Of a stretch of DNA of 64,000 bases, positions 27,401 to 39,400 are shown in pieces; within the stretch, counting starts at the first letter, position 1; the number at the start of each line of letters is the position of its first letter. The stretch spans positions 496,001-560,000 of the forward strand of contig BDSL01000029.1 in NCBI GenBank assembly GCA_003116995.1, in the 5' to 3' direction. This DNA comes from Yamagishiella unicocca. Taxonomy: Eukaryota > Chlorophyta > Chlorophyceae > Chlamydomonadales > Volvocaceae. The translations under genes and the position numbers were made by a program. The notes beneath the pieces are model-generated. The model saw only the letters and a program-made list of their open reading frames with translations. It made no database searches and had not been told where the DNA came from.

Positions 27401-30400
27401 TTAACGCAAATGGCGTACCAGTACCCAATAACGTCCGTATAAACTTGTCAAATAGTTATATTGCCTGTGAGGCTTTGGTTGATGAGGCCTGCGCGCGTAA
27501 CCTGGGGCCGCTATACTGCATGATAGCGTTGGTCAAAGAGGCAATGAACCGTGCGATGCAATCAAGTCCGCCACCTGCGGTGCAGCTCCCATCAACACGA
27601 CAACCGATGGGCTTGGATCAGAACGCGCCGGGCGCAGCAGCAACCACGTTGGACGGCGGTAGTGGCAGCGCCTCAATCGCGATCGTGTGCGGGGCGGTCT
27701 CAGGCAAGTATGTGGATCCTTATTTAATATTCGGGTGGGCCACCCCAGCATCACCACACAAAGGCGATGGTACTTGCGTCGATGCTTCAGGTACATATGT
27801 ACACGATGCGACGTAAGCGATTTGTCCTTTACATATACATGAAAGTTTGTCCTGCTCCGTCTGCCGCCCTGTGTCAGCTGGTGTATGGCGGAGTCGGTGC
27901 TGTAACGGTGTGAAGGTAAACACGGTCCGGTGTTAATGTCTTATAATTGTGTTGGCCAATAACACGGCCAACGCGCCAGCAGGGTGCCCATCAAGCGCTC
28001 AGTCCACCCTCCGTCCATTACTTGCAAGCTACGGTCCGATGCGCCTTGTCTCTCCAAACATCAACTTGCTTCCTGACCAAGTCGCCGACTATGATCTGCC
28101 TCAGGGGCTGTCGTATTCGCAATCCTGCTGGTTGCAGCGATGATGCTGATCCGTCGACGTAGGGCTGCGAAGGTGGACAAGGACCACGCCGCTGATGCTG
28201 AGAGCGATAAATTTCAGTGGATGAACGCGACAGCCAATGATGGACACCAACGAAGCGACAAGTGAGTGTCTTAACCAACTTGTCATCATTTATCCATGCA
28301 GGCGGCGACGTCCAATTACGTTAGTAAGACTGTATGCATGTGGCACATCCAGTCATAGTAAGACTGTATGCATGTGGCACATCCAGTCACGCATTATCCC
28401 TCTGTCAGTTGTATCCATTTCTCCAACAATAAATTGCGCGTTTCCAATTTTTGCGTCTTTGCGTGACTTCTAGACTTTGCGTAGGCCACTGCCAGGCTGA
28501 ACGCGTATACATGCACGATTGGGGCATAATGCGGTGCTTCATCAGCCTGACCTCCCAGTAAACGGAGCACATGGTGTAAACGTGCATTTCATTTCCTGTG
28601 GCGCCCCTTGCTGCAAGGTATATGGTTGTTCCTATTACTGCTGTAAAGTTGTGAACGAAGAGATATTTCTTCTTTATTAGGTTGTTACCCTAACCTCGGC
28701 GATCGACCGACAGCAATCAAGACCTTAACAAGCCGAAGCGCGCTGTATTTGACGTGGGCAGGGAGTTTAGGGTTTTAGGGTTTAGGGCATCAGTTCCTAT
28801 CCATAAATTTAAATGGCGCGTAGAACGCATCGAAGCTTATCGCGCAGCCGCGGCCTGATTATCGCCAATGTCAAGAACTAGACGTGCAAAAAAAGTGGTA
28901 CATCGCCGAGGACTTTACTCAGTCATAATACGGCACAGCCGTCCGGATCGCCTTTCAGACCAGGCGTGCTCACATCAGTCCCTGCTATCGTGGCCTACGT
29001 CCCTTGCAGATCCACGTGGTCTATTACTCCAAAGGACAGTGAATGTAGCGAAGGCCGCAGCCAGCAGCTTTCGTGTGTCAACCAGAGGCGAGTGAGGGCT
29101 AGGGGGTCTCAAAGGCACTATTATCGTAGCCGCATTGGGGAACGTGTAAGTCGTACGCGGTGTACCAGCCGCTAGGAATTGTCCGGAGGTTAAGTCGTCA
29201 ATAGGCGTCAGAGTCGCAATAATGTTCACATGCTTTGCCATACATCTCCTATCCAACCTTACCTCACTTCCCTGTTCGCGGGTGAGCAGGCCAGTAGTGA
29301 ACGAGGGACTGCCAAAAAGCAAGTTAGGCGAGAAGGCCCCGCCGAAGGACGGCACACCTGGTGAGTCTCGGGCTTTGTGGACTGGAATAATGCCGCGCAT
29401 GGAGGTAATGAGGAAACCACAGGCGTTGATCATTTTACGTGCATGTGAATGTGACCTTGCAGCCACCATGCATGACGACAGTCCGCAGGGTATTGACGTG
29501 GGATTCAGGACGTCGGGGCCGTGCTGCTGGATTGCCCTGTCCATGAAGCATCTCAAAATAAGATCCGGAAGCTCTTTATTGATGACGATGACGCTCCATC
29601 GTATGCCTATTTTTGTCCAGGCGAGCGCCACGTTGGGGCCAATCAGCACGACATGCGAGCCGTACTTTCAGCCTATGATGTGCCGGTGACGCTCCTCACG
29701 CCCCATCGACCGGACATCGTGCTCAACGTCTCTTTCAATGGTGACAGTGTCGTGAGCGCTCACAATGGCACAGCGGTCTTGCTGCCTGCTCCGAAGCGGC
29801 AGTCGCCACCGAATGCAGCAGATGCTACCCTGGCCGATGCTGCTGAAGCGGTGTGTCCACACGGCGGCGGCGGTGGTGATGCTACGGATGGAAACAGCAC
29901 AGGCAAAGGCGCGCAGCCGCAGGACGCGGAGAGTCCTCTACGAGATGACGGCGGCGTTTGTAGAGAGATTGACAAAGGCAGCCGCTGCGTTACGCTCCTA
30001 CCGACTGTGCTCGGCAGGGGTGGATTCGGGCGCGTCATGGAGGGGATGTACGGCGGCCAGAAGGTGGCGGTGAAGCTGGTGGCGGACGTGGAACAGTGGG
30101 GAGTACCATCGCACGGTTTGGTGAAGAGCTTCGCGCAGGAGGTCGAGGTGCGTGCATTTGCGGGTGGGCTTAGGCGACAAATAACATAGGATGTTAGGCA
30201 CGCTGCTGGTTGAGGGCAGCATATGCCGGACTATACAGCACGTACAGTGCAGCAGGTGCCGGGTGAGGGTTTGTAAGCTTGTTCGATTTGTAGGACATCG
30301 GTTCTAAATCTCTGCCTTTGCGTGCTTGACGTACGCCATGGACTGTTAGCGCGATGATGTCTCGGTGTTTTGCGGGGCCACCATATCCTGCCACGGTTCC

Positions 30401-33400
30401 GCTGTGATAGGAAGGGGCATATCGGCTACGTTCAAGAATCACGGGGTTATGGTTATCATTTATACTTGCCACGGTCCCGCTGGACGGCTGCTCAGGTGCT
30501 GGGCCGCTGTCAGCACCCCAACATCGTCCGCCTGATCGCGGCGTGCGTGACACCGCCTCGGCTTTGCCTGGTGATGGAACTCATGGAGGCATCCCTGGAG
30601 CGGGTGCTGTACGGAAAGATGCCACAAGAGCCGATGCCGCTAGCAAAGGTATGTATGCAGCCCGTTGCGTTGGTCGTCAGTCAGCGAATGTGGCAGTTCT
30701 AGTCTAGCAACATACCGGTACAGCTACCTGCCGTAAGGACGGGGAAATCTGTCGCCGCCTTTCCATAATTGCTGTTCCTGGAGATGCAGTAGCACCTGCC
30801 ACCGATTTCCACGGCTTGCTGCATGATGTTGTTGTTGACCGGTATGGCTGCTTACCCCGAACAGCCTCATACTCATGAAGCTGACCTCCGTTGGCGGAGC
30901 TGGTACCCTCATACTGCCCTACATCCTCAACTCTTCTTGTGGCTGGCAGGTGTTGCACATCGGGATCTGTATCTCAAACGCCCTGGCGTGCTTGCACCCC
31001 ACCATCGTGCACCGCGACCTAAAGGTGCGTCACGTGTACAACATGATACCGAAGGGCAATGTGTACATGACTTCATCAAATGGAGAGACGCACTGACTTG
31101 AAAGCACCCTGATTTGAACGATGTGGGCCTGGAGAGGCATACACTTAATGAACCTTCGCGTAAACATCCCCTGCTGACGCTTTCATTCCTCGTCGTTCCC
31201 TAAATCCCCGCCCCCTCCCCATTCCGCCTGCTGATGCCAGCCTGGAAACGTGCTGCTCAATAACCCCTGGAGCGACCGGCCCATCGTCAAGCTAACGGTA
31301 CGTTCGTAGAGACACCTGCACTAGTTCAGGGCGCCCAGCCTATGTGCCAAGTAGCAGCAGCGAGGTGGCAACCTAGGGAACCCCTCGGTGCGCATGGCTG
31401 ACGTGCATTCTCGTCCGGCGTTAGGCGTCAATTACTTCTCAGTACGCAACCAAGTGCCTACCTCCGTCTTGACTGATGGACTGGGCGCAGGACTTCGGGC
31501 TCTCCCGGCTTCGTAGCACGGTGGTGCCTACGGAAACTCGGGACGCGGGCACGGTGGGTGACGAGGGTATCGAGGTTCAGACTTTGGGTTGGTCTAACTG
31601 TATAGGGGCGCGGGGTACAGATATACCGGTACGCTTGCTAATTTATGCCTAGCATTCCGTAGAGGCGCGTTGTGTGGTGGTTGACCAGGAGGGTGGAGTT
31701 AAGAGGGTTCATTATTGGCTCACGTCGCCAGCTCTAACGACCCTACCAATGGCATCATCAGATGGCATCATTAGAGCAAAAATAACACCGCCAACAACAT
31801 TTACCATCACTACCTCTGCTACCACTAGGGGGACGCTTGCGTGACGCTGTGACTTTGGACGTGCCGAGACTAAAATCGAGCATTCCCCCATCTTCAATTC
31901 GTGTGTGCGCTGTCTGCTGCCAACCCCATCGACCAACCTGTCCTCGCCTGCTGGAAAACCTGGCATCCTGGGGGGCAAAATACAAACCGTGGTCTCCGGT
32001 GGCTCTATCATCTGTACGTCCTACATGTCATCCCCAGCCTCCTTACATGGCACCCGTAAGTAGAAGATGCGGTCACGTATGTATGCTGGTGGAAGGGGCG
32101 GCACTGCTACGCGATTTGCTGGCCTCAATGCGGCTCGGCGTCTACGCCGCAGTTTGTTTACATTCGCCGGCGGGTCCCTGTGGCCACTGACCTAGGCTGA
32201 TGGACAGACGTCCGGTTATGTACGTGGCTTTCGACTCACTTCGTACTGCGGACGTCTTATTGCGTTATGAACTTATCATGACGTTCCCCTGTAGTCCTCT
32301 AAAACGAAAGTTTTTCCTCGCCCTTACTTCCGGCGACAGGAGTGCTTCGACATCGGCAACGAGCTTCTTTTCCATCACGCGGTAGGCGTGTATCGTTACT
32401 TTTGATGGGATTGTGATGCCTGCGTATCGCGCGTTCCGCATCCACCTCCGGAAACAGACTTCGCTGTTCAGAGTTTGGTTGATCTCCTGCGGAGACGTAG
32501 GCTAGCTGGCTAGCTATGCTGCTTTCAGCTTTCGGGCACGGATTGACAGGGGCACGGCGCCTGCCGATTCGTTAGCTAGCGGTAGGCGTGTGCAGCAGTG
32601 TACGTCCGATGCAGCCGATGTACAGGCCGGCATTAGTAGCTACCTGCTGTTTTGTGTCAGCTTAGCTCGCCACTAGCGGGGCGTCCTTTTGCTCAACCGT
32701 GCTGACCTGCTGAGTAGTCAACTGGGTGCCTCCTGAGAAACCGCCGTTTGTGCACCCGCTGCCCACTTCCAGGACATCTACTCCCTCGGGGTGCTGCTGT
32801 GGGAGATGCTCTCGGGTTGCAAACCGTGGCCGGGACTAAGCCCGGTGGTTATCGCTTTCACGGTAAGGCCAGCCCGCTCGGCCCAGCGTGCAAGGAGCAC
32901 TGCTAGCGACACTGGGACGCAGTTCCTGTGGGCCGTACTGACGGGGCGGGGGCGAACCGATTGCTTGGTTAGGGCACTGCGGCCACCCGCACCACGCACC
33001 TAGCTACGGCAGCGTATGCTCAAACTCCACATTTCTCTCCGCCAACTATGCGACATGTGCAGGATAAACAATGTACACCATGTGGTTCCTCTTTCCAATT
33101 GCTCCCTTACCTGATCGCTTTGCACACCGCTGCGCCTCTCAGCCAAAGTCGCGGTAGTAGTTTGGGACAAATAACGAGCGGAATTAGCAGAACAAATGCC
33201 ACAGATCGCGTTGGGCCATGTTATGCCGCCGCGTCAATCATCTGGAATTTTTTCGGATGATGTTACAGGGGCGTACGGTATGGCCCCATTCTCCTCTGGG
33301 CACCATCCGTATTACTCTGAAGCGAACCTTCCAGACGATCCCTAAGGACAACTGGGATAGCCCTGCCTACTAGGACGGACCCCATCCTTTCACCCGCACC

Positions 33401-34304
33401 TTCACCCGGGGCAGAGACATCGGCAGTTGCCACCAATCCAGCGTGCGAATCCAGGCCCATCAACTAAGCCTCAAACTTCACATCTCAGCAGCTAGCCATA
33501 GCCCCACGCCCGGCCGCAGCCGGGGGTCTCCCCAGGATCATCTGGGTTACAGCTTGGTGCAACGTCGGGTTCACGTATTATACGACCATAGCGTTGGCTT
33601 GACGTCCTACTTGCAGGTCACATACAAGCGTAACCGCTTGCCGCTCAACACCATGGAGCCCAAGCGCTGTCCGCGAAAGCTGTGCCGGCTGCTGCAAGAG
33701 TGTTGGGACCAGGACCCCAACAGGCGACCGGCAGCGGCTGAGATAGCCAAGCACCTAACGCTGGCGCTGCAGCAGGTATGTGTTTCAATGTGGGTAATGG
33801 CACCGGCATGGGCACTGCCACTGCCTCCGCTGCATCACACATAAAAAAATGATCAGGTAAAAAATGCAGCTAAAAGGTTTTATGCATTGATTACGCCCAG
33901 TATTATTGGTAACGCTGCACTGGCAAGAAAATCCGCAGCCCATTCATTACCAACGTTGTTAACTCGCTGGTGCACGTAGCTGCCTTGCGCGGAGCTGCCT
34001 TGTACGTAGCTGCCTTGCGCGGCTCTCGGTGTATGTGGCAAGTAAGCCATCCCATATCCCCGCGTCTTGTATTTCCTTCAAGCGTCGCCTCAAGCACGCG
34101 CTCATGTCGTCGCAGGTGCAACAGGACGCCGATTTGCAGGTCACCGACCCACCTGTTTCGAGCCAAGCCGACGACGCAGCAGCTGGTACAGGTACAGCGC
34201 CATCACAGTCGCAACAACTGCCGTTCGAAGATGTTGATCTGTCGACGCCAATGTTCTCAGCGGTGGATTCACGACCGTCCTCAGGGTCGCAGCGACTCCT
34301 GTGA
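21494..34304 (+). CDS. Receptor-like TKL protein kinase with volvocine-type ectodomain
   Basis: Probable single-pass membrane kinase. Phase-consistent exons: (21494)-21829, 22103-22187, 22738-22818, 25246-25340, 27307-27703, 28105-28261, 29748-30147, 30496-30648, 30950-31024, 31241-31297, 31491-31553, 32038-32055, 32340-32381, 32773-32862, 33617-33775, 34116-34304; about 800 residues. Residues 1-330 form an ectodomain (VVFNEYDLLIAFAQPLV, VTIVFRDMVVEGI, APG/LDI, CFPADVQVV, CINDSSATPEKRCWA, YIACEALVDEACARNLG) with paired cysteines, which I associate from memory with a large Chlamydomonas/Volvox family of kinases and cyclases. A hydrophobic span (AVVFAILLVAAMMLI) followed by RRRR ends it. Kinase landmarks: LGRGGFGRV, VAVKLV, HRDLKPGNVLL, DFGLSR, PPYMAPECFD, DIYSLGVLLWEML, CWDQDPNRRPAA; all catalytic residues present. 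The first exon and signal peptide are unresolved, and an extra juxtamembrane exon between 28262 and 29747 is possible. Introns 2 and 5 use GC donors. Confidence 0.85.
22415..22483 (+). ncRNA. Intronic fold-back hairpin, possible small-RNA precursor
   Basis: Two arms of 28 and 29 nt (beginning TGAGGCTTCAACC and ending GGTTGAAGCCTCA) pair with one mismatch and one single-nt bulge around a 12-nt loop. It lies on the sense strand of intron 2 of the TKL kinase gene. Green algae make microRNAs from such hairpins, but a short fold-back repeat element would look the same. No expression evidence. Confidence 0.35.
23697..23748. repeat. Inverted repeat, 15-bp arms
   Basis: CCTGGACGGAGGCAC and GTGCGTCCGTCCAGG are reverse complements except for one base and flank a 22-nt loop that can itself pair. 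Intronic. Confidence 0.6.
24280..24349. repeat. 36-nt tandem duplication
   Basis: Two adjacent copies share GCCGCTTT and CCCTAGCTTGGAATT, then diverge at three positions. Intronic, non-coding. Confidence 0.65.
26398..26483 (-). repeat. Dispersed repeat copy (family shared with lipase gene)
   Basis: Read on the minus strand this matches the repeats at 58-62.6 kb: GTTACAGTGGGCCCCAGACC near one end, then a CGCCTGACACTGAAAGAG block. It lies in the 25341-27306 intron of the TKL kinase gene. Likely a degenerate short transposable element. Confidence 0.6.
28322..28389. repeat. Exact 34-bp tandem duplication
   Basis: The unit starting TAGTAAGACTGTATGCATG is present twice with no mismatch, indicating a recent duplication inside an intron. 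Confidence 0.85.
28766..28787 (+). repeat. Interstitial telomere-like repeat
   Basis: TTTAGGG, TTTTAGGG and TTTAGGG follow one another. TTTAGGG and TTTTAGGG are telomere units in plants and green algae. Located in an intron, so internal rather than terminal. Confidence 0.7.
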
Positions 34305-36437
34305 GGGCCCTGCCTGATATGCTCGTCGGAAGTTGTTTCCTGTTGCTCGCAAGGCATGTATGGGCTTCCATGCATAGCGGAGACAACCAAATAATTACCG
34401 GCCATGTTTCAACGGACACCGCTGTGTCGTGTCTTTGCAAACGTTGAGCAAACATCTCGGAAAGGTGCGGTCAAAACCGCCCTGGAACCATACCCGAATC
34501 ATAGCCAGCTATGTTTGGCCTGCCCCTTCCCGGCAGCTGAGTAGTACATCGCAGTTGCTATTTTTTGGACGTCAGTGCCCGAACGCTATTTGCGTTAAGT
34601 CTGTGTTGTGGCGCGTGGTTTATCACTGGTAAGGGCTTGTAGTTTCCCTTGTCCGACAGCAATGGCGGCTTGGTATGATGGAGGGTGTCAACCTCATGCG
34701 TTGCATATTTTGTTTTCAAATAATGCAGTGGGCGATTGCACCTTGCTGAAGCCTCTTTCATGGCGCAACTTTCTTGGAGTCAATCTGATGGCGCGTGGGT
34801 AACACCGCCCACGCGTAGTTGGTTAGCGGTTTCACACTTGTTTTTTAACAGGGGATTGATCGTGTTTTGTTGTCATTTTGGCGCTGTGCCATGAATTCCA
34901 CGGAGAACGGACAGTTCGAGCGGCGCCTAGCGCACGACCCAGTAACGGGAGGCGAAGGGGGTAGGGAGTGGAGTGCGAGAATGGGAGTGGAGTGCGAGAA
35001 TATTTCATCTTACATGTCTAGCCGGGCCTCTGATGCTGGCCGCGGGCAGGTACCCTGCTCGAATCGGAAAGACCGCCGTAGCGCTCTACCCGATCTGATT
35101 CGTGGAAATATTATCAGCAGAATCGGTAAGGGAGAGAGAACCAAGGAGTGTTGACCTTTATGAAGTCTCTGAGCGGAGTCTGCTTTAAGTGGTTCGCTTC
35201 TGCGGAATCGGGAGGCCAGGTCCGTTTGTTGCGTATGATACCATACGTATGATACCATACCGTATCGCACAGCGAGGGTCCGATGACATGGAAAATATAT
35301 AGCACTCATTGTCGCCGTGGGCTCCAAGTCCTTATAATAGCCATGTTTTGGGTCACTACAGTGGAAGGTACTTTGCATTGGACAAAACCGCTTACCAGCG
35401 TTTCCAGCCCCTGCTTACCAGCCCATGATCGCGAGCAGGTCGAACATTTTTTGTTTTCTACAGCCTCCAGCAGTTCGGGTTGTATTCTTCGGTGCCGCAT
35501 CCGCCGCGTTCCATGTCGGCCTGCTTGCTGTGACTGCGTCCGAAGCAACACCACCGCGTCGTCCGTGAGTAAGTCCAGGAAGCGCGGGCGCATTCACCCT
35601 TCTGGCCGGGATCTACGGTAATCAGGTCATCAATCTGTGCGCGCAGGGGCAGGCGTGCGTGCAAGGCGAGCAGTGAGCTGCAACGCACGTACTGGGAGCG
35701 TTGGCGTGACTGAAAGGAAACGACGGCGATGTTCAAAATGTTGGTGTTGTAAGAAGGAAAACGTCGCCCTACGTCGCTTACATTCGAATCACCAAATTAA
35801 TTAAGAGATATGCCGTCTGCTGCTACGGCTCACCCAATTCCCCAAATCGTAGTGTAATCCCCCCCTATTCCCCTCGTAAAGATTTCCCCCTATTCCCAAG
35901 GGCCTGGAGGAGGTGCAAATCAGTGCAAACGCGCGTCGGAAAACACGTCAAAGGCGCAGCGAACCATGCCGTGGGACAGACGTGAAGGAATCGACACCCT
36001 GGATGTGAGTTCATGGCCCGCTAACCGGACCCCTGGTAAGACCGCGCTGCCCCTCCTCGCTCAACGATGAAACGCCATGTGCTTGCGATGCCCAACCTCG
36101 CACTCGCAGGGTACTATCGCCGACAGCCGCTTTTAAGTAAAATCAAACACAATAATCGCATTGCGTAATTATGTGCGTTGAGTAAAGTGATTGCCTGTGG
36201 TTTATTAATGCAACTGGACAGGTACGGTGAGAGGTCCGATCGGCGATCGCCACCCGAACGCGCAATGAACGCGTCGGATGCATATTCAGCGCAACAAACA
36301 GCACATACAGCTGTAGCCTCGTATTATATTACGTGTCCATGGATTGCAAATTTCTCCCTCCCTGCACATTCTGACCCATAAGTTCAAACCGGAGACGGCC
36401 AAAGGGCGCCTCTGCCCCACAGGACATTATATCCGTC
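34305..36437. other. Intergenic region between TKL kinase and J-domain gene
   Basis: Holds the 3' region of the TKL kinase and the promoter of the J-domain protein. The first plus-strand TGTAA is at 35748-35752, 1.4 kb past the stop, which would imply a long 3' untranslated region. A short pyrimidine-rich duplication (CCCCCTATTCCC) lies near 35860-35900. No gene recognised. Confidence 0.45.
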
Positions 36438-39400
36438 ATGCAGGCAGCGCTGCAGCTGGGCGCCCATGGATCGAGCTGCGTTGGGCGGCTCGGCATCCGC
36501 CATTGGCCAGTGACATCCGCGGTCGGCGTGCTGGCGACGCCGACGCGCGGGTGCCAGTTGGATTGCGGTGTAAGCGTGCGTATGTTCGCGCGGCCTCGCC
36601 GGTCACGCGCTCCTCGGCCGCTCGGACGACGCGAGGCCGTGGTGTGCAACGCAGCAGCGAGTGAGTGTCATGAGCGCTACGTGAGCACTCCGGGATTGGT
36701 CAAGGGTGTCGACCTGGGCGTGCGTCCCGTAGAAACCCCATACGTGGCCCTCTGCGCTGCCCCTCGACCACCAAGCAAGACGCGGCGAAGCAGCCAATTA
36801 CACGCCTACACGCTTTCATCTTGCATTCGGCCAAGCGAGGTCGTCAGCTACGCTCATTGCCCCCAGTTGCATGGTGCTCACCGCCTCCAGTTGCATCATG
36901 CTCACTGCCCCCGGTTACATGGTGCTCACTGCCCCCGGTTGCATCATGCTCACTGCCCCCGGTTACATTGTGCTCACTGCCCCCGGTTGCATCATGCTCA
37001 CTGCCCCCGGTTACATGGTGCTCACTGCCCCGGTTACATGCTCACTGCCCCCGGTCTCACTGCCCCCGGTTACATGCTCACTGCCCCCATCTCACTGCCC
37101 CCGGTTGCATCATGCTCACTGCCCCCGGTTACATTGTGCTCACTGCCCCCGGTTGCATCATGCTCACTGCCCCCGGTTACATGGTGCTCACTGCCCCCGG
37201 TTACATGGTGCTCACTGCCCCCGGTTGCATCATGCTCACTGCCCCCGGTTACATGGTGCTCACTGCCCCCGGTTACATGGTGCTCACTGCCCCCGGTTAC
37301 ATGGTGCTCACCGCCAACGACGCTCCTCTTGCGGGTCGTGGCCGCGTTCGCACAGCATGCGTCTGGACGAGCCCAACCCAGGACAGGACCAATCGCACGA
37401 CAGGATTACACACGGCTGGCTTGTGCGGTCCGCTGTGTGCTGCTGCGCAGAGAGCTTTTACGAGGTATTGGGCGTGAGCCAGTCCGCCTCGGATCGGGAC
37501 GTGAAGGCAGCGTACCGAAAGCTTGCCATGAAGCTGCATCCGGATGTCAACAAAGCGGTAAGAGTGGAGGATGCACCACGGCGGCAACACAGCCGAGCGG
37601 ACGTTGGTGGATGGGACGTGGGCAGCCAGGACAACTCCCTTGTAGCAGTGTATTTGGACCAGTGCGTGAGGTCAGCGGAATGACGGATTGTAATGTGAAG
37701 TGCAGGGGACGGAGGGAGCGTCAGGTTTGACGGCGCGGTAGTCCCGTTTGGATGATGGACTCTTCCTGCAAACACGCCACCTACTCAAGCCTCCTTTTCC
37801 TGTAAGCGTTCACACGGGGTGCACACTGCATCCGCGTACCCTTCTAAGCGCTCTAGGCCGCAGACGGCTTGTTCCGGCGTTTTGTTGCCGGCTTGCTGCC
37901 GTGATTGCCCAAGCCCATGCGCTTTCGCTGGACGCTTGAGAGACTCTAACCCAGCCTCCGCCTCCTTCCGTGTGCTGCCAGTCCGATGCACAGAAGCGCT
38001 TCATGGAGGTCAAGGTGGCGTACGAGACCCTGTCCGACACGAAGCAACGCGCGGAGTACGACAGGCGGCTGCGCATGGTGAGCTGGCCGCCTGGGTTCGG
38101 GTTTCCATGTTTGGGGTATGTGTTGGGACCATCTACTCCGATGTATGCAAGATCTAATGAACATTGGGGTTGGGGATAGGACTAGCTTGGCCGGCTGTTA
38201 GTAACTTGACGCATTCGATGAGGTGGGGTTTGCATGGTGGTTTCGGAGCAGGTCGGTGGTTGCGCTCCTCGCAAGTACTGGTTACTGCCGAATAACGGTT
38301 TTGCTCTTGGTCTGGAGCTAACTCGCCGTAATATAGCATTTTTGCGCTGTGTTGACTTTAGGAAGTTTGTCTGCGTCCTCAAGCCTGTAGCCATGGCGAG
38401 TGATGCCGTACCTGCGGATATGTTTACGTGGCTCGCTTTCACGACACATATGCAGGGCGGGTACAGCAGCGCTGACAGCAGGGCAGGCGGCGGCTACAGC
38501 GGCAGTAGCAGCAGCGGCTACAAAAGCACTACCGGCACCGGCGGCTGGGGTGCATATGGCAGTGGTTCCAACTTCACGCAGGAGCCCGTACCCGGTCTGG
38601 TAAGTTGCCTTGCTGCTGCACTCGGCAGGGCTAGGTGCTGCTCAGACTCTTGGAGCACACAAGTAGCGGCCCAACCTGCCTGCCAACGTGCTATTGTAGG
38701 ATTCCTTAAAGGCCAGAGCCAGGCTTCGAAGCCTGTGAGTATTACCGGCAGATTAGCCCCATCGGCCTTCAGGCCCGCCCGCATGCAGAGTCCGTCAAAC
38801 CAAGATGCATCCATCTTGTTGGTTGATCCGTTGGGAGGCCGAACCACTGCACCGGTGTCAACCGCCTAAGCCCCTCACGCCCACCAAGCTCATATTGACC
38901 TGCCCACGGCTGCGGTTTAGGCCTCTTTGAGCCACTAATGGTACACGGCAATCCTATGTCTTGCCGCCGCCGGCTGGGCCTCGCTGCACCCCCGCTACCC
39001 CTCCCACACCTCTTATCGTATATTACCATGCATCGGCCGGCCCCCGGCCTTGCCAACCACATTAACCCACTGTAACCGTTACAACAATTAAGTGTTCCAC
39101 TTCCCGCAATTGTTTTCCGCAGGATGATTTGCTTCGCGATCTGGAGCGTGAGTTCACAACCTGGGCCAACTCCCGCGGCAAGAGCGGGCGGGAAAAGACC
39201 CTGATGGAGGAGCTCGAAGACATTGGAGGAGTAGGTCACCGCCACGGGGGGGGAACACGCCTCGAGCTGCTAACGAGCCGCCAGATGCATATAGCCACGG
39301 GACACGGCGCCCCAATTAAGCAAATATGTATGATAACGGCAACCGCGAGCCGTATTTTCAACACTCCAGCGCACGTGCGGCGCCCATCCCGGGCTTTCCT

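Larger units (their letters stand above)
28262..29747 (+). other. 1.5-kb intron of TKL kinase gene (may hide an exon)
   Basis: Separates the transmembrane exon from the kinase exon. It carries a 34-bp tandem duplication and a telomere-like tract. Both strands stay open for 150-220 codons around 29.0-29.7 kb, so an unrecognised juxtamembrane exon cannot be excluded. Confidence 0.45.

Noticed and set aside
28975..29649. 224-codon minus-strand frame opposite the TKL intron
   Set aside because: Starts with GTG, shows no motif, lies inside an intron of the opposite gene, and has composition consistent with chance.
36853..37316. CRISPR-like array
   Set aside because: Units are directly tandem without unique spacers, in a eukaryotic intron.
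36438..37730. 430-codon frame running through the minisatellite
   Set aside because: Only its first 74 codons are likely coding; the rest is open because the 24-nt unit lacks stops, and the J domain lies in another phase reached by splicing.
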